Of a stretch of DNA of 64,000 bases, positions 49,925 through 64,000 are shown piece by piece. How positions within the stretch are numbered: the stretch's first letter is position 1; each line of letters begins with the position of its first letter. The notes beneath the pieces are model-generated. The model did not search any database. It saw only the letters and a program-made list of their open reading frames with translations, and had not been told where the DNA came from. The translations under genes and the position numbers were made by a program. The stretch comes from Lineus longissimus (Eukaryota; Nemertea; Pilidiophora; Heteronemertea; Lineidae): contig NC_088313.1 of the NCBI RefSeq assembly GCF_910592395.1, positions 19,856,437 to 19,920,436 on the forward strand. The letters run 5' to 3'.

Positions 49925-50389
49925 TTCCTGAAATGAGAAATCAACATCATTCAAGAATTTTCTACATTTACATCAGAAGGGGACTAGCTTGAAGATACTG
50001 AAAATACTGTAGTCTATGTCGAGCTTATGTACTTTTGACATGATCAGAAAAAATCATGTAGCATGCAACGCTACATGATTTTTAGTTGTGCTAACATCAT
50101 GACATGTAGCTGGCAGTTGTGACTCAGTGTAAATATGAGTCCCTCAATGTCTTCCAAATTACATGTACTTGATTGAATAGTCCATCATACAATTGAAGTT
50201 TACATATGTAGAGTGCATTTGGTCTGGTAACAGAGCACAGTGCTTTCATGAGGGATCTGCATCAGTGGCCTAAAACTAATTTGAGATCCATTCCCATGAA
50301 TGTAATAAAAGTATATGAGCAGGTATTGTCAGTGGCATAAAGAAAATCCACTAACTTGTCAAGGAGCTTGGGAGTTGAGTTCCTTTTCA
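49925..50389 (-). other. Spacer between FAM50 and EXD2 with a perfect stem-loop
   Basis: About 465 bp between the FAM50 stop and the EXD2 start on the same strand. It contains the EXD2 acceptor (ending 49929) and a perfect hairpin at 50049-50083. I see no AATAAA on the minus strand for FAM50 and no obvious EXD2 promoter, so 5' UTR splicing of EXD2 from an upstream exon, or joint transcription with FAM50, is possible. Confidence 0.5.
50049..50083. repeat. Perfect 14-bp stem-loop
   Basis: AAAAATCATGTAGC at 50049-50062 pairs exactly with 50070-50083 around a 7-base loop ATGCAAC. It lies about 310 bp downstream of the FAM50 stop codon in the sense of transcription and 120 bp before the EXD2 acceptor. 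Confidence 0.9.
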
Positions 50390-51020
50390 CTACTTCACAG
50401 TAATCAGAGCAGCCTCCTTATCAGACACGGTATATTTCTCCCAGCTTTTCTCTGGATCATACGGCTCCCAACGACTTGCTGGGAAGATGTGCTTGTTCCG
50501 TTCATACCAAGTTCTCAGGCACACCTTCCCAGCATGTGATTCGTCCTTCTCCACTCGAGCATCGCTAACAATCCTGATGTCATCGTGAACATCAAAACTA
50601 AACAACGGTCCACTTTTTCCTCTGGCTTTTGTCACAATGAAATCATAGAATGTATAATGCTGGGGAATGATCAAATCTTCCTTCACATACATCAACTGGT
50701 CAACAGTGACAGTTTTCAATTCGTGGAACTCTTTTCGTAACATATCCAAGCATCTCTGCAAGAACTGCTGAATACTATTTCCTTTTTTCATGCGGACTTG
50801 TCTACGGTGACCAGAACCATCCCAGTAACTGAACGTGATTTCAATCTCCTCCATTTTAATAGTTTCTTGTTTTGCGGCCCATTCCTGTCTTAGTTCTTCC
50901 CTCATTTTACCCTCTATCTCCTCACGATCGATATCAGGTAGGAAACTTGTGTCAACATCAGGGTTTTTGCCAAGTCTTTTCTTAGACTTGAATGTGACGA
51001 TAGGAGCCTCTTCTTCTTTC

Positions 51021-51052
<32 letters not shown>

Positions 51053-51436
51053 GTCGTCGTCTTCATTGTCATCTTCAATGTCAAATGAGAGAACACTTTT
51101 CTGTCTATCCTTTCGACGCTGTTTCTCCTCTTCCTGTTTTTGCAGCAGCAGCTTCTTCTCTTGTTCTTTTTTAGCAAGTTGCTTCTCTCTCTCCCGGACA
51201 AAGCTCTCTTGTTTTGCCTTCATTTCATCAAGAGTAACCAACCCTATCGTGTCAGATTTCAGTTGCTGCTCGATAGCATCATAATGCGCAGCAAACTTGT
51301 TGTCAATGCTTCCTAATTTCAAATCTTCCTCAAGCTTCTTTTTCTTGAACTCGAGTTCCTCATGTTCCTTTTGTCGTCTTTTCATGAGGATCTGAGCCCT
51401 CCCAGCTTCTTTTGCAGCACCCTTGTAAAACGCCAT
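50390..51436 (-). CDS. FAM50A: FAM50/XAP5 family nuclear protein, intronless
   Basis: Nuclear XAP5 protein; FAM50A in vertebrates associates with the spliceosome and its plant relative is the circadian timekeeper XCT. One uninterrupted reading frame of 348 aa (human FAM50A 339). The start is ATG 51436 ([13 protein letters not shown], matching the vertebrate MAQYKGAASEAGR); codons further upstream have no ATG. An N-terminal coiled coil contains [25 protein letters not shown] and [11 protein letters not shown]. An acidic run of about 14 Asp is encoded by GAT/GAC repeats at 51020-51063. The XAP5 domain follows: [48 protein letters not shown] and near-identical [15 protein letters not shown]. Vertebrate FAM50A has many introns, so the absence here is odd in an intron-rich locus. 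No sign of decay. Confidence 0.96.
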
Positions 51437-51918
51437 TCTTCCCAGGTGTCTGTCAACGCCGTCCTCCAATAATCACTGGTTTCTATAATTTAAAGGACAA
51501 TCTGCAATGCACCAATAATCACTTGTTTCTAAAATTTAATGACAAACTGCAATGCATGCACCTTTGACTCGGAGCTTTATTCATTGACTTTTAGCTCACT
51601 TTACCCACTCCAGTTGCGAATTAACTACAGCCAACGTCTTGTCCAGATATTGATGACGTATCAGAATTGAAATATATGGAGGTTGGATTCAGCCAAAGTT
51701 AGAAATTGGAGGTTTTAATTTATTGTATTATCTTCTCAACCCCAAACATTTCATGCCAATGCCAATGCCAGGTTTTGAACTAACCCTTTACAGTATTACA
51801 AGTCGAGTGAACTACCAAATATTTTGTTCCCGGTGATTTCATTGGTCAATTTATTGCGAGTTGCGTTCAATCAGCCAATGACCGAGCTTGGCACAAACAC
51901 AGGGAAAAATCTGTCAAG
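51437..51918. promoter_or_regulatory. Shared divergent promoter region of FAM50 and PSMD4
   Basis: The start codons of FAM50 (minus) and PSMD4 (plus) are 482 bp apart with no other gene between, so both 5' UTRs and both promoters must fit here. It includes CCAAT-type sequences (CCAATG at 51878-51883, ATTGGT near 51840) and a 60-bp imperfect direct repeat (51467-51556) carrying CAATAATCACTKGTTTCT. Confidence 0.7.
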
Positions 51919-55883
<3,965 letters not shown>

Positions 55884-57910
55884 AAAAACCTTTGAGGAAA
55901 GTGACTATAAGTTGCTACCATAGAAGTATCTGTTCCGAATTAGATAAGAACTTGTCAAAAAGCAAAGGATGTGAACTTGTAGTGAACCGATGTTTTGACT
56001 CTACAAGATTGTTTGGCAGTTTAAAAGTGACTTTATTGCCAGAGACGTGAATTATCACTTCATAGTTGAACTGCGTTGATTCATTCTTTGAGACCATGTT
56101 CGCCATACTGTAAACCCCCGTTTTTTGAGGCTATAGTTCGTAGTGAGAGCATCACAATTTTCCACCAATAGTTTCTGCAATCACAAAATTGTGTGGTAAC
56201 TTTTATAAGCGAATCAAAAAAATATGGGGTTTACAGAACATCGATTCAGTCTGTAATGTATCTGGTCATGAGTTTGGTACTGTATCTACAACGTAATCTA
56301 ATTATCATAACTAAACTTGGCCTTGTTTATTATATCATGAATGGTTGTAGAGGTATACCAACCAGGAAGTTGTTTCTGCCCCATACTGTCCTCATTGGAT
56401 CATAAGACTGTCTGCTCCATGAAATTACAGTAATGCTGGGCAGCAACATGAAGTGCCTTCGAGACCGATGACGATGTGGGCGGTAGTGTCGCCAACTTTC
56501 ATCATTCAATGCCATTTCCTAAACCTTTTGGTAGATGGCAGCACCACGCTGTATCCCAGCAAGTCGTTGATGGGTTGTGCCCACTGAGTGTTCACAGGTC
56601 ACATCATAAAGATAAATTGTCACCATCATAAAGACAAGTTGTTTCATGCAAGAGGTGTTGTCACAAGCAAGGACGAAACTCTTCATGATAGCTGAAAGAC
56701 ACTTCCCCATAACATGTTGATGTCACAACACGTCGGGAGGACGTTGCCTTGTGAGGCACAATGCATTTATTCACAGAAGGCATTGTTGGACACAAGACAT
56801 GTATCAGAAACCTAAGCTAACCTAAGCATTTCACAATTTCCTGGAAGACATTCACAGCTTTGTCTCTCCCACAGCAGTTTCTGTCTTACACTGACCTAAC
56901 ATGTCACTGTGCTCTAGATGACATGCACACCAGGGCCTATTGCCTTAGGCCGAGCTATCATCTCACCACGCTGGTAAAGACAGGTACAACGTACTTGACC
57001 GTCTCTTCTATACCGCATAGTGAAGGGGCATGGCACATCCAGCAAAGACTTGGTACACTCTCTCCGGCAACATGACAAGCTATGAAGGGGAGGCATCCAG
57101 AAGAGATATGGTACACTACTGTCTCATTGGCCGAAAGTCGTTTCTGCAGGTAACAATATAGAGCGACGGTAAAAAACACAGGCCCATTGCGGTGGAAAAA
57201 GAAATGTCCTCGTTTTTCACTTTCGCTCCGGTGTCTTTGAACAGGGTGACAAGTTCATGTACTACAGGATTGGGACGTTTAATGTGCGTACTATGTAGTA
57301 TGGTTGGCCAACGGCAGGGGAGCCAGGAGCGGGCTCATGATCAGGACACAATTAAATCTGCGATAGGGTCCGTGTACATTCTGTATACATACATTTTCGT
57401 GATTTAAAAAAAAAGTTAATGCTGGGAGTTTCATCAAACTTTGCAGAAGTGTAGTCCTATATCTTGTCAATGTCATAAGTGAATTTGAAAAAGAACACAT
57501 GGCTTGAAGATGATTATGACGAACACTTGAAAAATCCTCCATCAAATTGCCCCTTCTCCGGCTGAAATGGTCTGGTTGTGACATTGTCCCTGGCTGAGTC
57601 CTCAAATTGTCTGGTTGTGACAATGTCCCTGGCTAGTCATCAGCTTGCAGTAGAGCCCTGGCACACCATGAAGAAACATGCATGGTGCACGACGTTGGGA
57701 GAGCACCCAAGTTCTCCCTCTAAATCACAGTGAGCTATATCAGTACGATAAACGAAGTATGCAGACTTGACTCCAAGAAAATCGACTCTATTTTTAGTGC
57801 AAATCCGCCATTGCTGATATCAATGGTTCCACAAACTTTATCTTTATGTAAGTTTTCTAATAGCGTCAAGAGTGTGCCGAACTCTCCCAGCCGCGGTGGG
57901 ATTCGAATTT
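55884..57910 (+). other. PSMD4 downstream DNA with an interspersed repeat copy
   Basis: No coding sequence recognised and no canonical AATAAA soon after the PSMD4 stop; ATTAAA occurs at 57350. The segment 56817-56962 is repeated in direct orientation at 60319-60456. A short doublet with TCTGGTTGTGAC and TGTCCCTGGCT lies at 57570-57635. Just upstream of array B the sequence is otherwise unremarkable. Confidence 0.5.
56817..56962 (+). repeat. Dispersed repeat copy R1
   Basis: Matches 60319-60456 along about 140 bp, for example GGAAGACATTCACAGC, TAGATGACATGCACA and GGCCTA followed by GAGCTATCA, with scattered substitutions. The two copies have the same orientation and bracket the minisatellite arrays. 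Confidence 0.85.
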
Positions 57911-59064
57911 GTGACTTCCTCATCTCTCTCATCATGTTGTCAACACGGTGGAGCAGCCAGGACTGATTCGGCCTGGCTGTGACTTCCTCATCTCTCTCAC
58001 CATGTTGACAACTTGGCAGAGCAGCCAAGACTGATTTGGCCTGGCTGTGACTGTCTCATCTCTCTCACCATAATTACTGTCAACACGGTGGAGCAGCCAG
58101 AACTGATTCGGCCTGGCTGTGACTGTCTCATCTCTCTCGCCATATTAACAACTAGACAGTGCGGCGAAGATTGATGTGGCCTGGCTGTGACTGTCTCATC
58201 ACTCGCATCATGTTGTCAGTACGGTGGAGCAGCCAGGATTGATTCGGCCTGGCTGTGACTTCCTCACCTCTCTCATCATGTTGTCAGCACGGTGGAGCAG
58301 CCAGGATTGATTTGGCCTGGCTGTGACTGTCTCATCTCTCTCACCATAATTATTGTCAACACGGTGGAGCAGCCAGAACTGATTCGGCCAGGCTGTGACT
58401 GTCTCATCTCTCTCGCCATATTAACAACTAGACAGTACGGCGAAGATTGATGTGGCCTGGCTGTGACTGTCTCATCACTCGCATCATGTTGTCTGTACGG
58501 TGGAGCAGCCAGGATTGATTCGGCCTGGCTGTGACTTCCTCACCTCTCTCATCATGTTGTCAGCACGGTGGAGCAGCCAGGATTGATTCGGCCTGGCTGT
58601 GACTTCCTCACCTCTCTCATCATGTTGTCAGCACGGTGGAGCAGCCAGGATTGATTCGGCCTGGCTGTGACTTCGTCATCTCTCTCATCATGTTGTCAAC
58701 ACGGTGGAGCAGCCAGGACTGATTCGGCCTGGCTGTGACTGCCTCATCTCTCTCACCATGTTGACAACTTGGCAGAGCAGCCAAGACTGATTTGGCCTGG
58801 CTGTGACTGTCTCATCTCTTTCACCATAATTATTGTCAACACGGTGGAGCAGCCAGAACTGATTCGGCCTGGTTGTGACTTCCTCATCTCTCTCATCATG
58901 TTGTCAACACGGTGGAGCAGCCAGGACTGATTCGGCCTGGCTGTGACTTCCTCATCTCTCTCACCATGTTGACAACTTGGCAGAGCAGCCAAGACTTATT
59001 TTGCCTGGCTGTGACTGTCTCATCTCTCTCATCATGTTGTCAGCACGATGGAGGAGCCAGGACT
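57911..59064 (+). repeat. Minisatellite array B, same 68-bp family as array A
   Basis: About 17 copies of the family described for 25,933-27,106, in the same orientation. Variants include CACCATAATTATTGTCAACA, GCCATATTAACAACTAGACA and ATCATGTTGTCAGTACGG types. A four-unit block at about 58070-58330 is repeated nearly exactly at 58335-58605, i.e. a higher-order period of roughly 270 bp. Confidence 0.9.
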
Positions 59065-59065
59065 G

Positions 59066-59122
59066 TCAAACAGTCGTGTGAGCTCACTAGAGCTTGCACT
59101 TACATAATAGTGTAAAACTAAA
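59066..59122 (+). repeat. Flanking module, second copy
   Basis: Begins GTCAAACAGTCGTGTGAGCT directly at the end of array B and continues CACTAGAGCTTGCACTTACA; the counterpart is 25696-25755. It includes the 10-bp palindrome GTGAGCTCAC. Confidence 0.8.
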
Positions 59123-59126
59123 ATTT

Positions 59127-59155
59127 ATATAATATATATATATATGTATATAAAA
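59127..59155 (+). repeat. AT microsatellite
   Basis: Alternating AT run of about 20 bases with a TGTATA interruption, located between the flanking module and the 56-bp array. Confidence 0.85.
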
Positions 59156-59501
59156 CCGTCATCGGATGCGCATCCGATATGCCACGAGATCCTTCACCGT
59201 CAATTCCCTTACCGTCTTCGGATCCGATATGCCACGAGATCCTTCACCTTCAATTCCCTTACCGTCTTCGGATGCGCATCCGATATGCCACGAGATCCTT
59301 TACCGTCAATTTCTTTACCGTCATCAGATGCGCATCTGATATGCCACGAGATCCTTCACCGTCAATTCCCTTACCGTCTTCGGATGCGCATCCGATATGC
59401 CACGAGATCCTTTACCGTCAATTTCTTTACCGTCATCGGATGCGCATCCGATATGCCACGAGTTTTTTTGTTACTTCACCGTCAATTCCTATACCGTCAT
59501 G
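59156..59501 (+). repeat. 56-bp tandem repeat with a palindromic core, about 6 copies
   Basis: The unit is CCGTCATCGGATGCGCATCC, then GATATGCCACGAGATCCTTC, then ACCGTCAATTCCCTTA. Its core ATCGGATGCGCATCCGAT is a perfect 18-bp palindrome. Copies start near 59156, 59212, 59260, 59317, 59373 and 59430; the second lacks 8 bp in the palindrome and the last is altered. All three plus-strand frames lack stops in the unit, so a 200-codon open frame from 59179 runs through in rotating frames without implying a protein. Confidence 0.88.
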
Positions 59502-62500
59502 GATGCCACCAGATTTGTTGTTCGTTGTAAAGGTTTCGGCGATACGACCAATGCATGCGAGCACCGTCGGCGGAACCCCAAACCGCCCTCTCGATCTATC
59601 CGTAAGGACAAGCCACTCTCGTGACCGTCACAGTTACGGACTCCGGACCTCGAGACTTCAGAGACCGAGCTTTTCTTTACCGTTACAATTACTGTATACT
59701 CGGCGCCTCACTTATATGTGTTGTTTTTTTCACATACATTGTTCCCGTGGTTTACGGAAAAGTAGGCCTAAAATGTTATAGTGTCTAAAAACAATATTCA
59801 GTTAATGGAATTACACTTTTTTCCATTACTGCTTGCTTGATATTGCCCTAACAACTTTTTCATGAATCAATTTTGAGCATTATGTTTACAACGTAGTTAT
59901 TATAGCACGAAATATGAGTCTAAAATGCCAAAAACTTGCAGCTATTATGTTAATCACTGAAATCTTAGTATTCCACTTGCGGACAAAATGCCACCTTAGA
60001 AAGCAGACGAACACGGTAAAACTTATCCTCAAAGACATGGTTTATTATCAATGACACTACCGCAGCTCTGAGCTGGGACAAAAATGTGTACCGAGGAAAA
60101 ATGATTATGATACATGGACCATTCCCTAACTCAAATATCCTACGGATTCATATACCGTGGCCCTATGTATATCTGCTAGGGATGACTGTGCTCTTTATAG
60201 AAATGACTTTTGCCAAAGGCCCGGACCCTTTTCCTTGGATTGAGCTATAACTTCTCTCTGACATGTATAAGCTGGACGTTATTCCAGTACATGTACATGC
60301 ATTATAATCTGACTTGGTCTAAGCTAGCATTTCACAATTTTCTGGAAGACATTCACAGCCTTGTTTCTCCAACAGCAGTCGTCTGAACTGCCCTAACATC
60401 TCACTGTCCCTAGATGACATGCACAGCAGGGCCTACTGTCTAGGCTGAGCTATCAGCTTGCTTTTCTTGAGTCGCCCCAATCACAATTCAGGATATAATT
60501 CAAGAATGAGTATGTCGTCTCTACAACATAAGCTATTCAAACATGCCCTCTGATGATGACAATAAAGGAGACACTCACAGTTAGTGTGGTGTAAGAGTCA
60601 CAACCAAGATTAGCCTTCGTCCTTGTGTTCATTCGCAATCAGGACACAATGCAAAAATGAGACATCTCTCCTCTCATCAGAAGCAATTGTCATTGTCACA
60701 ACCGCATAAAGTTATCTATCATGGAGACACTGTTCTAGAGTCGCATTCACTTGTCCGAAAATGAATGATGAGCAATTATGTAACAGCCCCATCACTTCCA
60801 AGTGCGGCACCCATTTTGGTGGGAGGAATCCGTCGAATGGAACAGCTGTCTACACATCTGCCTCATTTGCATATTTTTGCGGGGCCTTGTTCGAGGAACT
60901 GGGTCAAAATATAGGCGGGTTTCGGCGGATCTTGCGGAATACATCACAAAATCGTCCAGGTAGGCTTGTGTGCAATATAGTAATGTATCACTGTGTGAAA
61001 TTTGGAGGTTACATGCCCTCGGAAAAGTGGATTTTGCGAGGATATTTTGAAGGGAGCAACCGGTATTTTCTGAGCGGCTCGATCGCGTGTGTGAAGAGAA
61101 GGAGTTGGCTGGCGGAGATTTTTCCTGCCGATACTGTGGTGGAATTTTGCTCTGCATCAAATTTCCGTACTTAAGGATATATCAGCAAGTTAACCAAGTA
61201 ATAGATGAGTAGTAAAAGAGTATATATATCGCGTAAACAAGTGTATTTACATCTAAATGTTCCAGCTTTTTAGCCCTGAAAATGTGTGATGTGTTCCGGA
61301 GGTCAGAACCGGCAGCCATTTTGAATCTGATTATTTTGGTCTGGTGTACATTGATGCAGTTCAGTTTCCTACCTCATATCTTCTCCCAACACGGTTGAAT
61401 AAGGTTATCTGACACATTGAAATATAGAGTTACCTTTGCAACACCAATGGATTCATACAAAACAAGCATATGTGCAGTAAAATGATGTGTTGCACTATTT
61501 TAGTGGTTCTTCACAGGACCTGCCCTGCCCACTTTTCCCATGCCGCTGCTGTATCCATGCACTGCACCTGCATGTGGATGTATATGACGTGCACTATATA
61601 GATATGCACTGTGTATGATATGCACTATAGATTCATGCACTTGATTGGGAATAACGTTTACATAGTACTGGCCGTCGTCACGATGCATTGCAGCTCTGAC
61701 GGTTTTACATTGCTGTGATGTGACGTGACGCAACGTCTTCGTAAACGTATCCCCAATCAAGTGCACAGATACTATAGCCATAGGCCAACTAAGTACTATC
61801 AGTGGAGTGGCTTCAGTTCACTTGATTTGCCTCCATTCGTCTTCTTTGAAAAGGCCTATTAATTGATGTTTGTTGCCATTTTGGAAGTGTATGTACGACA
61901 TTGGCTTGGTTATGCCATCAGTTGTTGTTATCCAACAAAGGTTTTCTGCATGTATGTAAAGAGCACATTGAGCTGTTGTTGCAATCCAGGATGTTGATGA
62001 GAGCAAATGGCTGAAACCATGGTGATCATTAGTGAGTCATCTGTTGCCCATAGGCATGGCTTGTTGAATCACAAAAGGGTTTCTCACTCTCAGTCATTGC
62101 TCAGTCATTGTTCATGAAAAGCCTAAATTATTGGCCAACAAAAACATGTACTGTAGGCTACACAGCTTTATAAAATGTGTGCCGTCATGTCATCCTTCAT
62201 CACCAAGTCCAAGGACCAGACCTTGCATGCTTACCACAGTTTCTGGATAGTGATGACAAGGGAGCATACTGAGGCATTGTTGCAGTCTAATTCATTCTGA
62301 ATGCATTCCCTGTTGTCTGAGTGCTCCACAGTATGTTGTATTCTCAGTTGACAACCTACATGCAGGATGTACATGTATTGATTATCAGTATTGTCTGGTG
62401 ACTCATCTTTTATCAATCATTGAATCAAGCAAGTCGGACCCCAGACAGACAAAATATATGACATGTGTTTTTTTCCATAAAGTGTGTTTGATCAGGGATA

Positions 62501-62793
62501 TGAAGTTGGTGTTCATTTGTTGCTTTTATTATGAATATGATGTGGTTCACTTGATGAATTTTCTCTGCCTTCTGCCTCTGGTAGATTATTTTGGAAATGT
62601 TTTTGTGGTGTGATGAGGTCTTGAAAAACAACTGTGAGAATTGAAGTTTGGCTCGCCTCCAGATTTTGCCTAGGTCTGATGTAGGCATAATAATGTCCAT
62701 CAGTCATGTCAGTCACTCAGTGCATGTGATTTGGATAAAATTAAGTGTTCTCAAAAAGATCTTTACAGATTTTGTATTTTTTGTGTATTGCAG
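59502..62793. other. Gene-poor DNA upstream of an unidentified gene
   Basis: No conserved coding sequence. The segment 60319-60456 is the second copy of the dispersed repeat. Around 60,800-61,320 composition changes to more CpG, and GCAGCCATTTTGAAT at 61311-61325 looks like a YY1-type promoter element, so the transcription start of the downstream gene could lie here with a noncoding first exon. This is an inference. Confidence 0.4.
60319..60456 (+). repeat. Dispersed repeat copy R2
   Basis: Second copy of the roughly 140-bp repeat at 56817-56962, same orientation, about 3.5 kb away. Confidence 0.85.
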
Positions 62794-62883
62794 GTTAGAG
62801 GGAGCAAATACCATCAAGAATGACGGAAGAAGCGCAAGTGAATGGCCCTTCAGGAGATGGGGGCAAATTTATTGATACCATAG
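62794..62883 (+). CDS. First coding exon of an unidentified gene (3' partial)
   Basis: An acceptor (TTTTTTGTGTATTGCAG) at 62793 is followed by a 26-nt 5' UTR, an ATG at 62820 and 21 codons reading MTEEAQVNGPSGDGG then KFIDTI, ending in phase 1 at a strong donor GTAAGA (62884). The context suggests a true first coding exon after a noncoding exon. The peptide is acidic and disordered and I cannot assign a family. A possible next exon opens after CTCCTCAG at 63179 but ends in TGA after 20 codons with no similarity, so it is doubtful. Continuation lies beyond the right edge. Confidence 0.5.
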
Positions 62884-64000
62884 GTAAGAATAAGATTCTT
62901 TACTCTTCATGATGGTGATGGTTAAAGATTGAGAATTTAAAAAATCAATGTAACCAGGGACAGCCGGCAGCAAAAAGTACCACAAATGGACTGGTGAATC
63001 TGGATACAAATGTCTTGTGTGTCTTTTGTGGGATCATTTCTGCTGCCTTCGAGCTCATTACATTATAAGCTGGAATTCAAACTTCAATTGATCGTGTCTG
63101 TCTAAGTCTTCTCTTCTGATGATCTGCTCGAAGTACGGAGATAAGATACAAACTGGTTCTGTCTTGTTTGCCTCCTCAGGATTCCACTCCACATCCCAAA
63201 TCAATAATGCTGGTGCCACACTGCTCCAGCACAAGCTTTGAGCATGCTTCTGTTGAAGATTTCTATTTCATGTGTTACATTTGCCAATTCGACTGTCACC
63301 AATTGGCTACTTTGCCTTGGGGGTGTTCTCCTGACATGAGACAGTAATGTCATAGGAATGATTGCGGATTCCAAATCCGCAAAGGCAAGGTTGAGACAGC
63401 TGGATAGGGAAGTTTATCAACCTCTTGCTTTACTTGATCTCTGCAAAATTTCCTGGGAATAAAGTCTACTGAGGAATGTTTGGACAATGAATTGTCCCCC
63501 AGAAGATAAATTTGACCTCTTCACCACCAGTCTGAGTGTAAACATTATGTTTACTCGTGAACTGAATGTTGTCTGCATATTTTACCAGCTTTGTTCACAG
63601 CCTAATCACTTCTAACATGTCTAAGCTATTTAAAAAAGAAATCAGTTTGCGGAGTAGTAAAATGTAGGCCTTTGTTGTACTAGTGCAAAGCTGAGTAGGG
63701 CCTAGCCTGAACTTTCATTCTAATACCAGAAGGGCTCCTGGGGACGAGGTTTGGGGTACCTGGGAACGAGGGGAGCAAAGGCCCTCTGAATATCCTCAAC
63801 ATAATTATTACAATGAATATTATCACCTGATTTTCCATTTTAATAGGTGTTGGGAACGATATATAAACACTCTACTGAACTGATACCAAAACAGTGACAG
63901 GTGGTCTTTGAATATTCAAGTTTCCAGGGTACGCCATGGTCCCATCTGATATTCAAAATACACTAAAACTAGTGCATTATGCGAATTTATTATCCATAAC
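62884..64000 (+). other. Probable first intron of the unidentified gene
   Basis: No further exon is convincing up to the window edge. The sequence is ordinary mixed-composition DNA with no repeats noted. Confidence 0.35.

Noticed and set aside
50835-51284. 149-codon plus-strand Ser-rich open frame
   Set aside because: It is the antisense shadow of FAM50; the Ser run is the reverse complement of the Asp codons.
57735-58992. Repeated identical peptides in minus-strand frames of minisatellite array B
   Set aside because: They are translations of tandem repeat units; no start context, splice sites or transcription evidence.
59179-59781. 200-codon open frame over the 56-bp array
   Set aside because: The repeat has no stops in any plus frame and its length rotates the frame, so the open frame is expected without coding.
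60761-61174. 137-codon plus-strand open frame in CpG-richer DNA
   Set aside because: No family resemblance and a long antisense open frame covers the same bases; more likely promoter-proximal DNA.

Overview
The window is nuclear DNA of an animal, most likely a marine invertebrate bilaterian. Every recognised gene is a conserved metazoan family. Most are split by short-to-medium GT-AG introns, base composition is AT-leaning, and the intergenic DNA carries minisatellites, G homopolymers, SINE-like tRNA fragments and a broken LINE. I cannot name the species. Exon boundaries were set by reading splice sites, checking reading phase across every junction, and comparing with remembered vertebrate families; no search was run.

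Layout: (1) 1-9,050, plus strand: 3' part of an STK10/SLK-type Ste20 kinase gene with a long 3' UTR. (2) 9,050-14,400: gene-poor DNA holding a 153-bp tandem repeat. (3) 25,046-15,463, minus: complete O-GlcNAcase (OGA), 12 coding exons, 858 aa. (4) 25,050-28,000: G homopolymers and a roughly 68-bp minisatellite between two head-to-head genes. (5) 28,028-31,840, plus: complete NELF-A, 9 exons, 542 aa, convergent with (6) TMEM127, 36,178-34,831, minus, 3 exons, 257 aa. (7) 37,012-37,960, minus: LINE remnant lying directly against the stop codon of (8) an unnamed secreted protein gene, 41,313-37,960, minus, 9 exons, 434 aa, with two PLAT-like modules, a Thr/Pro repeat linker and a PAN/apple-like C-terminus. 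(9) 47,148-42,518, minus: C20orf27/ADISSP-like gene, 4 exons, 176 aa. (10) EXD2 (49,924-48,158) and FAM50/XAP5 (51,436-50,390), minus, both with uninterrupted coding regions. (11) PSMD4/Rpn10 (51,919-55,883), plus, 11 exons, 401 aa, divergent from FAM50 across 482 bp. (12) 55,900-62,790: repeat-rich DNA with a second copy of the 68-bp minisatellite and a 56-bp array with a palindromic core. (13) 62,794-62,883, plus: first coding exon of an unidentified gene running off the right edge.

The genes are mainly housekeeping and regulatory functions (kinase signalling, O-GlcNAc cycling, Pol II pausing, endolysosomal signalling, DNA-end processing, splicing-linked XAP5, proteasome) with no shared pathway evident from their order. 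The most unusual items are the secreted PLAT/PAN gene built by duplication of a three-exon cassette, the tandem duplication of a 3' splice site in the C20orf27-like gene, and two distant copies of one minisatellite family sharing an extra flanking module.
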